A DNA stretch of 64,000 nucleotides from Saccharofermentans sp. (GTDB taxonomy: Bacteria > Bacillota_A > Clostridia > Saccharofermentanales > Saccharofermentanaceae): contig JAILHX010000067.1 of NCBI GenBank assembly GCA_024695565.1, positions 84,044 through 148,043 of the forward strand, in the 5' to 3' direction. Under the pieces are notes generated by a model. The model did not search any database. It saw nothing but the letters and a program-made list of their open reading frames with translations, and had not been told where the DNA came from. A program made the position numbers and the translations under genes. Position 1 is the first letter of the stretch; each line of letters opens with the position of its first letter. Below, one piece after another: positions 1 to 8,413 of the stretch.

Positions 1-1
1 C

Positions 2-127
2 ACGATGCCCGTCACCATCCGCATGAACCACGCGATTGCCGACGGATATCTGGTCGCAAACGTGTACCGCCTTCTTGAGAATGAAATAGCGGAGTTTATA
101 AATGAGTCTTGCCATAATTCCATATGA
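2..127 (+). CDS. Chloramphenicol acetyltransferase-like protein, C-terminal end only
   Basis: Only the last 41 codons are inside the window; the frame opens at base 2 and closes with TGA at 125-127. It carries N-H-A-I-A-D-G, matching the HHxxxDG catalytic signature that sits near the C-terminus of chloramphenicol O-acetyltransferases (acetyl-CoA-dependent trimeric enzymes). The second, catalytic His is kept; the first is Asn. A short helix follows, as in the family. The end overlaps the next gene by 26 bases, and that gene's GGAG ribosome site lies inside this one, which suggests translational coupling. Whether it acts on chloramphenicol or another acceptor cannot be told from the tail. Confidence 0.6.
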   Translation, partial: TMPVTIRMNHAIADGYLVANVYRLLENEIAEFINESCHNSI

Positions 128-551
128 CGACTCACTGAAAGAGTCCTTATTCGAATTCTACGCAGACTGCTTTCCTAAGATCGGAAAGAGTTTCGACCCT
201 GAAGGAAGACACGACTTTTATAACCACATCGGCGAACACTTCGAATCTTTCTGGTGCCTTACTGATGAAGGCAGCGTAAAGGGGTCAGTCGCGATAAGAA
301 GATTCAGTGATGATACGGCTGAACTCAAAGCCCTTTACCTGTCAGAAGAACTGCGCGGTCAGGGCTTCGGATATAGGCTCTTCGACCTTGCGATCTGCTA
401 TGCCCGCGAACATGGTTACAGGCGTGTGGTACTTGACTCGATGAAGTCTTACAAAGATGCCCGAAGGCTTTACGACAGGTACGGATTCAAAGAGATCGAC
501 AGCTATAACGATAATGCGTTTGCGGAAGTGTTTATGGAGCTGGTCTTCTAA
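102..551 (+). CDS. GNAT family N-acetyltransferase
   Basis: A 149-residue single-domain GNAT acyltransferase. The acetyl-CoA pyrophosphate loop is visible as R-G-Q-G-F-G near residue 87, preceded by the beta strand AELKALYLS and followed by the usual helix. A later strand with RRVVLDSM and a YDRYGFKE segment completes the fold. The start at 102 has GGAG at 91-94 and overlaps the CAT-like gene, so the two are probably co-transcribed. The acceptor substrate cannot be predicted. The gene ends at 551, with no base between it and the convergent gene ending at 552. Confidence 0.85.
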   Translation: MSLAIIPYDDSLKESLFEFYADCFPKIGKSFDPEGRHDFYNHIGEHFESFWCLTDEGSVKGSVAIRRFSDDTAELKALYLSEELRGQGFGYRLFDLAICYAREHGYRRVVLDSMKSYKDARRLYDRYGFKEIDSYNDNAFAEVFMELVF

Positions 552-1034
552 TCAGAGCCTGATCTCCATATATCCGCAGGTAAACGGGAAGAAATCAAAC
601 TTCTTAGTATAAAGGTGGACAGCGCCGTTTTGCTCATACCACTTGCGCAGGACCTGATTCTCCTCAACGATGCTGAGATCAAGTTTCTCATAACCGGCTT
701 TACGGGCCTGTTCCACGGCATGCCGGACCAGTTCTTTTCCGTAACCCTTGTGCCTGTATTCAGGAAGGACCGAGAGGCTTCCTAATTCGCACTCATTGTT
801 ATCGTTCATGAGCAGATTGTAGTATCCGCAAAGAACACCGTCATCAACATAGACGAACATCAATCTGTTCTGCACATCAAGCTGATAAACAAGTCTGTCA
901 TCGTTAACGGCAAACGCAGTAAAACGCGGCGCATTCTCTTCGGTAAATCCGAATTCATCTGCGACCGTCATAAAGCTCTTCCTGATAATATCCACACAGA
1001 CGGGGATCTCGTCACGTGTCATCTCGCGTATCAT
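552..1034 (-). CDS. GNAT family N-acetyltransferase
   Basis: A 160-residue GNAT protein. The CoA-binding loop is YRHKGYGKELV near residues 93-103, preceded by the strand ELGSLSVLPE. The start codon at 1034 has AGGAG six bases upstream and lies 23 bases inside the end of the large PEP-binding gene, so it is probably translated from the same message. The sequence YEQNGAVHLYTKKFD near the C-terminus fits the last beta strands. Acceptor unknown. It is one of nine GNAT domains in this window. Confidence 0.85.
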   Translation of the reverse strand: MIREMTRDEIPVCVDIIRKSFMTVADEFGFTEENAPRFTAFAVNDDRLVYQLDVQNRLMFVYVDDGVLCGYYNLLMNDNNECELGSLSVLPEYRHKGYGKELVRHAVEQARKAGYEKLDLSIVEENQVLRKWYEQNGAVHLYTKKFDFFPFTCGYMEIRL

Positions 1035-3630
1035 ATAAATCTCCTGTTACAGACTGATCTCTGTAACAGATTATACGCTCATTACTCATATCATTGCACA
1101 GTTCGATATTCATCCCGGACACATCGTATGCAAAAACAATATCTTCAAGCCCTTCGTGAGCTTCGATGAGATCCGCAAAAACATTATCTGCATCTGTCAG
1201 GAGCCCGCGGTTATAGCGAAGCGTTTTCTCATTCTCAAATATCGCGTTGTAAAGGATCCCGGATTCGACCAGATCCTGGAAGAAGTGACTGCCGTAAGAC
1301 AGTTCGGGATTATATCCGGCCTTGGAATCGGATATCTCACAGATCGCATCAAATTCACTGATGTCTGCAAAAGAAGTCGGAACGCCGAGCTCAGGCGATG
1401 TAGTTCCGATACGGCCGGGGACCATAAGAAGCATCTTCTTATCCTGCCCTCTCATCTTCCAGTTAAGCTTGCCGATTGCATTTGCGACATTGTACTTATC
1501 TCTATAAGGCATGTTGTAGTAGTTGACAGGATCGACATAGACAATGACATCGATCTTCTCAGATCTCGACAGGCCCATGGCAGAGCCCTTGCATTCGAAG
1601 AGCACATCCTTATCTTCGATATTCTCAGGAATGGTAACAGCACCTGAATCCCGGAACACCTGCAGCGGCCTGCACTGAAGGATGTTGATCACATAGTCTC
1701 CGTTCTCGGCAAGATTGATGGTGAATTCAGTATCAACGGGATATTCATATTCAGCTTCAATCGTGTTGAGAATGTCGCTCATCTGCTTCATGATGGTTTC
1801 TTTTGCAACAATTCCTTTGCACGATATGAATTCGATCACGCGCCTTTGTCCGCGTTCTCTGAACTCACGCTCGGCATCGTAATCGTGTTCAAGCAGGAGC
1901 TGCTTTAAAAAGTCCGGCATGTGAGGCTCTATAACATTAAGTGTTACCTGCTTGAGCTTGCCTTCCGCACGGTCAATGAGTTCGAGTTTTCTCTGTGAGA
2001 ATTGGTGTCTCTCGCCGCTGGTCTTATGTGAATCCGCAAGAGGCTTATCAAGGCTTACGAGCCTGGGATATGAGCCTTCCGTTCTGTCCACGGCAGAAGT
2101 TCCGAGACCCATAACGAGACGGAGCATTCCGGCATTAGGATCGAGTGATTCCATGAATCGGTACGGGCTGTATGAATAGCCTACGCCGGCTGCACACGGC
2201 ATATAGTATTCGCCGTAGTAAGAACCTGATACACGCTGAATAAGAAGTGCCATCTGCTCGTCACGGGCCTGAAGTCCTCTCCTGCTTCTGTAGTCCAAAG
2301 CAGACTTGCTCATGGTGCTTGCATAAACTGTTCTTATCGCATCTTCAATCTCTTGCAGTCTTTGATCCATGTCACCCGAATTAGGACAGAAGACCGATTC
2401 GTACTTGCCTGCAAATGCGTTTCCAAAGCCGTCTTCGAGGATGGAACTTGAACGGACGATGATGGGGTCCTGTCCATAGTATTCAAGAAGCTTTACAAAC
2501 TCTTCTTCCATGTCACGAGAGAACTTGCCCTTTAGCAGGCGGTCAGCAAATTCATCAGCAAGCGAGAAGAATTCTTCCTTGCTCCTCTGGCGGACGCGGA
2601 TGTCCCAGAAATGGTTTTCGACGATGAAGGTATAGAAAACATCTGAGCCCATGTAGAACGAATCGTGAGGCTCGAAGTTATCGAAGATATCAGGACGCTT
2701 GTTCTCGATTATCTTACGCGCCAGGAGCATGCCCGTCGCTTTGCCGCCGATCATGCCGGTACCGATCATGCGCTTTTTAACACTGAAGTAATCTTCCGGA
2801 CGGAAGTTCTCCTTGATCATCACACGCATTCTCTCGTCGCGGGACATCATGATGTTGCACATCCTGTTGCACTGCTCAGTAACGTCCATGCCGTTCTCGT
2901 ACATGGTCTCAGTCATTGCAAAGAATCTGTCCCAGCTGTCCATATTTCCGCGGTCGGAATTCGATGCTTCCTTCTGCAGGAGCTGATAGAAACGGCTAGC
3001 CAGTACGCCGTCTAAGATAGGCTCGAACTTGCCGTTATCAGGCTCATAAAGGTGCGGCAGGAACATCGTCTCTGAATATCTGTTCCACACCTTATCGGGA
3101 CGCACATAAACGTTAGAATTATCAGAGTAGACATCAAGGAATAACTGCGTGGTATCCCTGATCTTTGCTATCGCCTTGAACGAGTGCTTGCCTCTTATCA
3201 ACGGGAAGTATGCGACTGTATCAAGTTGGAAGAGATAGGGACACGTAACCTGGAAGAAGTTGCCCATCATGAGGTCAGTTGCCCAAGCGGTCTGAAGTTC
3301 TGACAGACAGTCGAAAACATAGAATGCATCGTAGCCTTCCTTCTCAATAATCTCGTGAATAGCAACAGTGAATGTCTCGAACCTGTGAGACAGTTCTACA
3401 TTCACGATCTTAAGACCTTCCTGCTCTTCGAAGAAGGGTTCGTGAGATGCAAATCTTATGTAGATGAGATTCCTCTTATCCTTTATAGCCTGCGCAACAT
3501 AAGGCTTTACGAACAGTTTGAAATCTTCGAGTGTATCAACTCTCCAGACAACATTGTCTCCCAGACGGATGTTGTCAAACCTCTCGTCCATTTGGGGTAT
3601 TCCGGACATTACTCTATCAAATGCTGCCAT
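1012..3630 (-). CDS. PEP/pyruvate-binding (PPDK/PpsA N-terminal-like) protein with RecA/KaiC-like N-terminus
   Basis: 872 residues. Residues about 285-670 resemble the ATP-grasp nucleotide-binding half of PEP synthase and pyruvate phosphate dikinase: GGKATGMLLA, then IVRSSSILEDGFGNAFAGK, then the QRVSGSYYGEYYMP region. I do not see the swivelling phosphohistidine domain (GGxxSHxAI type) or the C-terminal PEP-utilising barrel, so it is not a complete PEP synthase. The first 200 residues (SGIPQMDERFDNIRLGDNVVW) look like the start of a KaiC/RecA-type domain, but no Walker A motif follows. It may be a regulatory or phosphotransfer protein rather than a metabolic dikinase. The start has AAGGCGG upstream. 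Function not assigned. Confidence 0.65.
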   Translation of the reverse strand: MAAFDRVMSGIPQMDERFDNIRLGDNVVWRVDTLEDFKLFVKPYVAQAIKDKRNLIYIRFASHEPFFEEQEGLKIVNVELSHRFETFTVAIHEIIEKEGYDAFYVFDCLSELQTAWATDLMMGNFFQVTCPYLFQLDTVAYFPLIRGKHSFKAIAKIRDTTQLFLDVYSDNSNVYVRPDKVWNRYSETMFLPHLYEPDNGKFEPILDGVLASRFYQLLQKEASNSDRGNMDSWDRFFAMTETMYENGMDVTEQCNRMCNIMMSRDERMRVMIKENFRPEDYFSVKKRMIGTGMIGGKATGMLLARKIIENKRPDIFDNFEPHDSFYMGSDVFYTFIVENHFWDIRVRQRSKEEFFSLADEFADRLLKGKFSRDMEEEFVKLLEYYGQDPIIVRSSSILEDGFGNAFAGKYESVFCPNSGDMDQRLQEIEDAIRTVYASTMSKSALDYRSRRGLQARDEQMALLIQRVSGSYYGEYYMPCAAGVGYSYSPYRFMESLDPNAGMLRLVMGLGTSAVDRTEGSYPRLVSLDKPLADSHKTSGERHQFSQRKLELIDRAEGKLKQVTLNVIEPHMPDFLKQLLLEHDYDAEREFRERGQRRVIEFISCKGIVAKETIMKQMSDILNTIEAEYEYPVDTEFTINLAENGDYVINILQCRPLQVFRDSGAVTIPENIEDKDVLFECKGSAMGLSRSEKIDVIVYVDPVNYYNMPYRDKYNVANAIGKLNWKMRGQDKKMLLMVPGRIGTTSPELGVPTSFADISEFDAICEISDSKAGYNPELSYGSHFFQDLVESGILYNAIFENEKTLRYNRGLLTDADNVFADLIEAHEGLEDIVFAYDVSGMNIELCNDMSNERIICYRDQSVTGDLYDTRDDT

Positions 3631-3745
3631 AGATCGATCCGCCTTAATACTTTTAATCTATGATAGCATCGCTTAGGCATCTGTTACGGTATGATACCTA
3701 TACTTTTTTGTTGTGTGTATTCATACCGAAACAGTAATGTTCGGA

Positions 3746-5278
3746 TCAGAAAACTATAACTTCGCAGCAATCGTAATTAAAGTACACAAGATAAGAATCA
3801 GAAACAATGATGCGCGAAGCGTAAGAATATTCAAATGTGTGATTCACGTCAACCTCAATGCTTCCGAGAAACTCTTTCTCCGTAAGATCCAAATTCGATC
3901 TGTAGAACATGAGCATTCCGTCTTCGATGACAGCATAATAAACTTCGCTGTTATAAACATTTGCCGCCACTGTTTTTATTATTGAAGTTCCACCTGTTAT
4001 CTGTCCATGTGGTTTTGCTGAGATATACTGGAGATAAGAATAAGACATGTGAATCTCCGCCTCGAGTTCATAATCGGGCACTCTCCATTGCTCGATCCAG
4101 AAATCAGATTCACCATTCTCAAACATGATCCAATACCACGGCCACGTGGCACCGTCAGTTTCCCACTGATCGAGATTAGCGTAACAGACAGCCAGTTCAT
4201 CCTCTCCGATGCTCCAGGCATACTTTTCCAGTGACTTTTTATCCAGGATCCCGTCCTTGATCTTCACTCTCCAAATCTCTTTTTGCTCACTGACGGTAAT
4301 GTATAAGTAATCGCCCCTGACACCAAGAAGATATGTTGAACTGCCGAATACATATTTGCGGTCAGCAGATACGTGATTTGAATTAAACACATCAGTCATT
4401 CCGGTATTTACGTCATAACTGCCGATCATGAAACCGTACTCTTCGTCGTGCTTATACTTGGAATAGAAAACTGTATCCTCATGCTTAGCAACAGTTCTCT
4501 GACCAACAAACTGGTCATCAATTACTTCAATGCTTCCATCACTATCTAAGCTGATAAACTTGGTATATTCATCGCTGCCTTCAACAGGAAAGCTGCAGAC
4601 TAAATACAATGTGTCATCGATAGAAACACCGCCGTGCAGAGAATTGCAGCCTTCTGTCTCAAACCGTTCGTCAATCCTCGGAAGGTCCCTGTTATAATTC
4701 TCATACCCGCATTTCACAATAAATGCAGGCATAACAAACAGCATTGACACTGCTACTGAAAAAGCTGTAATTGCTATTCCGGGAATAAGCAGTTTGACGG
4801 TTGTCTCAGCCTTGTCTTTTACAGCAATGTAGATCTTATAACCCAATGCAAAAACGAGCCAGAGATTAGCTCCGATAAACAGCATCGACTCCTTCAGATC
4901 CGTACTCAATAAACACTGCGTCCTGAAGATCAAGTAATAAACAAAACTTGCTATAACAGGCAGTGCAGATCCGGCAATCTCATAATAAACGGCTGACAAT
5001 GCAAGGATGTTATTCTTTGAATGGATGCGCGAGAAAACAATCGACAGTATGATCAGCACCAACGAAGCTCCCACAATGACCAGCATCATGTAATAGATAT
5101 GAGTCAGTTTATAGGTAAAGGCTTCAGGCACAAAAACTCCAACGAGTTTTTGCGGCATCCAATATGAGAATGCCACGCCTTTGACAGCTACTGACACCAG
5201 CAGATACAGCAAGACTAAAAAGGACAGTCCTTTTGTTACAATTGAATCGTCTATCTCTTTATATTCCGTCATTCCCAT
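3746..5278 (-). CDS. Polytopic membrane protein with extracytoplasmic beta-rich domain
   Basis: 510 residues, not recognised as a named family. About five hydrophobic segments can be seen (roughly residues 18-40, 62-84, 93-118, 132-153 and 163-188). A 320-residue soluble part follows, rich in alternating strands and aromatic residues (DTLYLVCSF, DYLYITVSE, SYLVYFNYD). This resembles the propeller-like 'read-out' domains of clostridial surface proteins. The topology places the soluble part on one side of the membrane, probably outside. It lies downstream of the two GNAT genes on the same strand with 26 bases between. No catalytic motif was seen. Confidence 0.6.
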   Translation of the reverse strand: MGMTEYKEIDDSIVTKGLSFLVLLYLLVSVAVKGVAFSYWMPQKLVGVFVPEAFTYKLTHIYYMMLVIVGASLVLIILSIVFSRIHSKNNILALSAVYYEIAGSALPVIASFVYYLIFRTQCLLSTDLKESMLFIGANLWLVFALGYKIYIAVKDKAETTVKLLIPGIAITAFSVAVSMLFVMPAFIVKCGYENYNRDLPRIDERFETEGCNSLHGGVSIDDTLYLVCSFPVEGSDEYTKFISLDSDGSIEVIDDQFVGQRTVAKHEDTVFYSKYKHDEEYGFMIGSYDVNTGMTDVFNSNHVSADRKYVFGSSTYLLGVRGDYLYITVSEQKEIWRVKIKDGILDKKSLEKYAWSIGEDELAVCYANLDQWETDGATWPWYWIMFENGESDFWIEQWRVPDYELEAEIHMSYSYLQYISAKPHGQITGGTSIIKTVAANVYNSEVYYAVIEDGMLMFYRSNLDLTEKEFLGSIEVDVNHTFEYSYASRIIVSDSYLVYFNYDCCEVIVF

Positions 5279-5304
5279 ATCCCCCGCTTATTAACTGAAT
5301 AATA

Positions 5305-5766
5305 TCACAGTTTCAGCGCCATGCAGACAGCACCTTCGAGTTTGTCATAAGGCGGATAATTCTCGATCATCATGTAACCGCGTTTTTCATATAATCCGAC
5401 TGCGTCTTTCATAATTGGACGTGTCTGAAGGATCGCTCTTTTAAACTTCTTCTCCCGCGCTTTGTCTTCTATCCTGTCCATCAGTTCGGTCGCGATGTGT
5501 CTGCCGCGATAATCAGGTTCAACCCATACACGCTTTATCTCAACATCAGAATCGTTATACTTCTTGAGACCTGCACAGCCGACGGCAATACCGTCCATAT
5601 AAGCCAGCAGGACATCTGAAATGCTCTCGGATAAATTGTATGGAATAAATCCTTCGCGATTCTTTTTGCCGCCAACGACAGAACTGTAGTAATCTTCAGT
5701 CTCAAGATAAAACTTGTGGAATACTTCGTTGTTTCCGTCTGTCCAAATGAACTCAAGTTCTGTCAT
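5305..5766 (-). CDS. GNAT family N-acetyltransferase
   Basis: A 153-residue GNAT domain, with the motif-A region IKRVWVEPDYRGRHIATEL near residue 90 and the C-terminal YEKRGYMMIENYPPYD typical of this group. The loop R-G-R-H-I-A is a permitted variant of Q/RxxGxG/A. I prefer the ATG at 5766 over 5772 because AGAGGA then lies about five bases upstream; the earlier ATG touches the ribosome site. It overlaps the end of the upstream RimJ-like gene by 14 bases, so the two form an operon. Confidence 0.85.
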   Translation of the reverse strand: MTELEFIWTDGNNEVFHKFYLETEDYYSSVVGGKKNREGFIPYNLSESISDVLLAYMDGIAVGCAGLKKYNDSDVEIKRVWVEPDYRGRHIATELMDRIEDKAREKKFKRAILQTRPIMKDAVGLYEKRGYMMIENYPPYDKLEGAVCMALKL

Positions 5767-6310
5767 ACTCATCCTCTAAGATTGAGAAGAACATTCTTCC
5801 TTCGTATTTACCGTCGATATAGAAATAATCTCTTAACGTTCCTTCGTATGTGAAACCGCACTTCTCGATTACTTTCTTCGAAGGTGCATTAGAAGGTCTT
5901 ACACATATTTGAACCTTGTGGAAACCGATTTTGTTAAAGCCGTAATCGATTACCGCCTTCGTCGCTTCAGTAGCATATCCTTTTCCCTGGTATGCCGTAC
6001 CGATACAGTATTCGATCTCGCCGAAATGGCCTGATGTATCAACCAGAAAATACGCAATCTGGCCGATACATTCACCTGTTGATTTCTCGATAACCGCCCA
6101 CCTGAAAAAGTATTTTTTGCTGTAACCTCCGATGTATTTATCGAGGAGCTTATTCACTTTTTCCAAAGTCTTGTAAGATGGCTCGCCATACATCTTCTGG
6201 ACATAGTCATCGCCTGCCCAGTTGTTCATCATGGAAGATGCATCTTCGTATGTAAAAGCTCTTAAGATAAGCCTCTCAGTCTCAATTGTCTGTGTTCCGC
6301 ATGCATTCAT
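5753..6310 (-). CDS. RimJ/RimL-type GNAT N-acetyltransferase
   Basis: 185 residues in the RimJ/RimL-like branch: ETERLILRAF at the start, GEIEYCIGTAYQGKGYATEA in the CoA-binding region, and NAPSKKVIEKCGFTYEGTLR near the end. These enzymes acetylate N-terminal or side-chain amines, but many members act on small molecules. The ATG at 6337 can be excluded as the start because a TATAAT at 6340-6345 (minus strand) would place the transcription start inside the reading frame. The ATG at 6310 has AAAGAGAG upstream. Transcribed divergently from the acyltransferase gene at 6385. Confidence 0.85.
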   Translation of the reverse strand: MNACGTQTIETERLILRAFTYEDASSMMNNWAGDDYVQKMYGEPSYKTLEKVNKLLDKYIGGYSKKYFFRWAVIEKSTGECIGQIAYFLVDTSGHFGEIEYCIGTAYQGKGYATEATKAVIDYGFNKIGFHKVQICVRPSNAPSKKVIEKCGFTYEGTLRDYFYIDGKYEGRMFFSILEDEYDRT

Positions 6311-6339
6311 ATGTATTTCTCTCTTTTTGATTTTCATCG

Positions 6340-6345
6340 ATTATA
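6340..6345 (-). promoter_or_regulatory. -10 box of the divergent GNAT operon
   Basis: TATAAT on the minus strand. The predicted transcript start is near 6333, which gives a leader of about 23 bases before the ATG at 6310. No good -35 is visible. It lies just beside the -35 of the opposite promoter (6349-6354), so the two promoters cannot easily be occupied together. Confidence 0.5.
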
Positions 6346-6348
6346 ACA

Positions 6349-6377
6349 TTGAGCCTTTAAAGTTAATAAAGTACAAT
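6349..6377 (+). promoter_or_regulatory. Promoter of acyltransferase gene, predicted leaderless
   Basis: -35 TTGAGC (6349-6354), exactly 17 bases, -10 TACAAT (6372-6377). The ATG at 6385 follows the -10 box after seven bases, where transcription normally begins. There is no Shine-Dalgarno sequence in between. The mRNA should therefore have a 5' leader of zero or one base. Confidence 0.6.
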
Positions 6378-6384
6378 TGTAGCA

Positions 6385-7464
6385 ATGCGCAAACACTATA
6401 TCGACAATTTAAGGAGCCTGGTAATACTCCTCCTCATTCCGTACCATGCCGCACAGGCGTGGAATACGTGGGGCGAACCCAATTATATGATGTTCGGGAC
6501 AAGCAGGGCCCTAAGCAGCATTATCGTAGCCTTCAGTCCTTTCATTATGCCTCTGCTCTTCCTTCTCGCAGGCATGAGCACCAGATTTGCATTAAGCAAA
6601 AGGACCGCCGGACAATACATTCTGGAGAGAGTTAAGAGACTTCTGGTGCCGCTTATCTTCGGAACCGTGGCATTTGTTCCGGTAATGGCTTATTTTGCAG
6701 ACAAGTATAACTTTGGTTACTCAGGATCGTTCCTGGCACACTACAAAATCTTCTTTACTACTCTTACGGATTTTACGGGAGCTGACGGAGCGTTCTCGTT
6801 CGGCCAGTTCTGGTTTCTGCTCTATCTTTTTGTGATATCACTGTTCTGTCTTGGGATAATACTCCTGCAGAAGAGATTACTGCCAAAAGCTGACGGCAAT
6901 GCGCCATTATGGCTCGTCCTTCTGCTGGGACTTCCGCTCCCTTTTATCAGCGGTCTTCTAGAGATCGGCGGAAAGAGCTTCGTTGCATATGCTTATTTGT
7001 TCCTGCTGGGATATTATGTTTTCGCGAACGACGAAGTAATAGACAGACTCAGCAGATTCAGATTCATCTTCCTTGCAATAGGTCTTATATCCGGCATCGC
7101 GAATGTTTATATGTTCATCTGGTCAGGCATATCTTTCGGATTTATCAATAACGCTGCAAATTACATGACCCAATGGTTCATGATCCTCGCGCTGCTTGGC
7201 ATCGGCAGGGAACACCTAAACACAGGCGGCAGATTATCCAAATATGCATCGCAGAGATCGTTCGCATTTTTTAGTCTGCATTTTATCTTCGTGGTAGTAA
7301 TGCAGTATCTGTTTGCGGGACTTCTTCAGAACAATACATTCCTGCTCTACCTGCTGCCGGTGATCGCATCTTACATTCTTACTGTCTTATTGAGTGAAGT
7401 ATTTGTCCGCCTGACTCCGTTAAGTTTCCTGATCGGTGTCAGGCGTGTAACCAAAAACAATTAA
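6385..7464 (+). CDS. Acyltransferase-3 (OafA/OpgC-like) membrane protein
   Basis: 359 residues with about ten hydrophobic helices and the acyltransferase-3 opening YIDNLRSLVILLLIPYHAAQ, in which D and the late H are the conserved positions. A second family landmark is MPLLFLLAGMSTRF. Relatives transfer acetyl, succinyl or other acyl groups to polysaccharides, peptidoglycan or secondary metabolites at the membrane. The closest look is to the MdoC/OpgC-type branch (FGQFWFLLYLFVISL). No neighbouring glycan gene points to the acceptor. The start lacks a ribosome site and follows directly after a promoter. Confidence 0.8.
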   Translation: MRKHYIDNLRSLVILLLIPYHAAQAWNTWGEPNYMMFGTSRALSSIIVAFSPFIMPLLFLLAGMSTRFALSKRTAGQYILERVKRLLVPLIFGTVAFVPVMAYFADKYNFGYSGSFLAHYKIFFTTLTDFTGADGAFSFGQFWFLLYLFVISLFCLGIILLQKRLLPKADGNAPLWLVLLLGLPLPFISGLLEIGGKSFVAYAYLFLLGYYVFANDEVIDRLSRFRFIFLAIGLISGIANVYMFIWSGISFGFINNAANYMTQWFMILALLGIGREHLNTGGRLSKYASQRSFAFFSLHFIFVVVMQYLFAGLLQNNTFLLYLLPVIASYILTVLLSEVFVRLTPLSFLIGVRRVTKNN

Positions 7465-7494
7465 GCTTCTCTTAAAGACCTGTTTACGCCGTTT

Positions 7495-8382
7495 TCAGAA
7501 GTATCTGTCGATGAGGTCTTTTGCTATCCTTAAGCCTTCGCCTGTGTACTCGCGGCATTCCTTGATCGCCGCCATCTTATTGCCCTGTTTTACAAGCTCT
7601 TTATAGCGCGCTTTCTGATCATCCGGAAGCCCTGCATATACTTCCTCAAGATATTTCCCGTATTTCCTTGTGTCATTTACCAGTTCTGCCGGGCTCTGTT
7701 GAACATGTGTATTCTCCGGCTTGTACTGTTCGGCTATACGCTGCTGCGCCTCCTGCGTTGAAGCAACCTGCTGCACAACGGGAACTCTTCCGTTCTGCTT
7801 AATGAATTCGACCATCTTGCCGACTGTTACGGCATCATTGGCGCGGAGAAAATGGAGTGATAAGATCTCTTCTCCCTCAGAGCCCTTGAAAACCAGACTC
7901 GGAGCAATATTCCTGCTTCCGCGGCGGTAGTGATCATAATCTGAGATATAGAATACCTTGTCATCATTATCGGCATCAGTATATTTGACGGTTGCCTTGC
8001 GCTCGTCAATGACAAGAGAGGACTCCTTAAATCTGAACGGCATTCTGCCGATCAGGACCATTATTGCAAGACCGATTGCAAGCGCGATCACTGCAGGTAT
8101 CCACGCCTTATCATCAAGATATTCTCTGCCAATAAAATAAGCTATTGCCGTCGGCAGTATTACCAGGAATCCTGAGAAAGTGATCAGGGCCATTACTTTG
8201 AGTTTTTTGGTAAACAGCACGGCATAAAAGACCAGCTGGTCAGGAAGAAACTCATTAGGTGAAGCAGGAGTATTTTTCTGCCTGCCAAACATCGAACCTG
8301 TCATGATCAGCATCACCATAAAGAAAACGAAAAGTCCTGCCCCCAGATAATATGGTAAAGCGGAATAAATAAAACTATCCAT
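7495..8382 (-). CDS. Membrane protein ending in a ribosomal L7/L12 C-terminal-like module
   Basis: 295 residues. Three hydrophobic segments lie in the first 115 residues (about 12-32, 62-86 and 92-114). A soluble PH-like beta stretch follows (SSLVIDERKATVKYTD, DKVFYISDYDHYRRG), then a charged linker. The last 35 residues, KQGNKMAAIKECREYTGEGLRIAKDLID, match the C-terminal fold of ribosomal protein bL12 (KxxAIKxxRExTGLGLKEAKxLV). In bL12 that surface recruits translational GTPases; stand-alone copies on membrane proteins are known in Firmicutes but their role is unclear. Head of no obvious operon; its gene follows the YD-repeat lipoprotein on the same strand. Confidence 0.6.
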   Translation of the reverse strand: MDSFIYSALPYYLGAGLFVFFMVMLIMTGSMFGRQKNTPASPNEFLPDQLVFYAVLFTKKLKVMALITFSGFLVILPTAIAYFIGREYLDDKAWIPAVIALAIGLAIMVLIGRMPFRFKESSLVIDERKATVKYTDADNDDKVFYISDYDHYRRGSRNIAPSLVFKGSEGEEILSLHFLRANDAVTVGKMVEFIKQNGRVPVVQQVASTQEAQQRIAEQYKPENTHVQQSPAELVNDTRKYGKYLEEVYAGLPDDQKARYKELVKQGNKMAAIKECREYTGEGLRIAKDLIDRYF

Positions 8383-8413
8383 TCTTGATACTCCTTCTCA
8401 GATATCTGATCCT

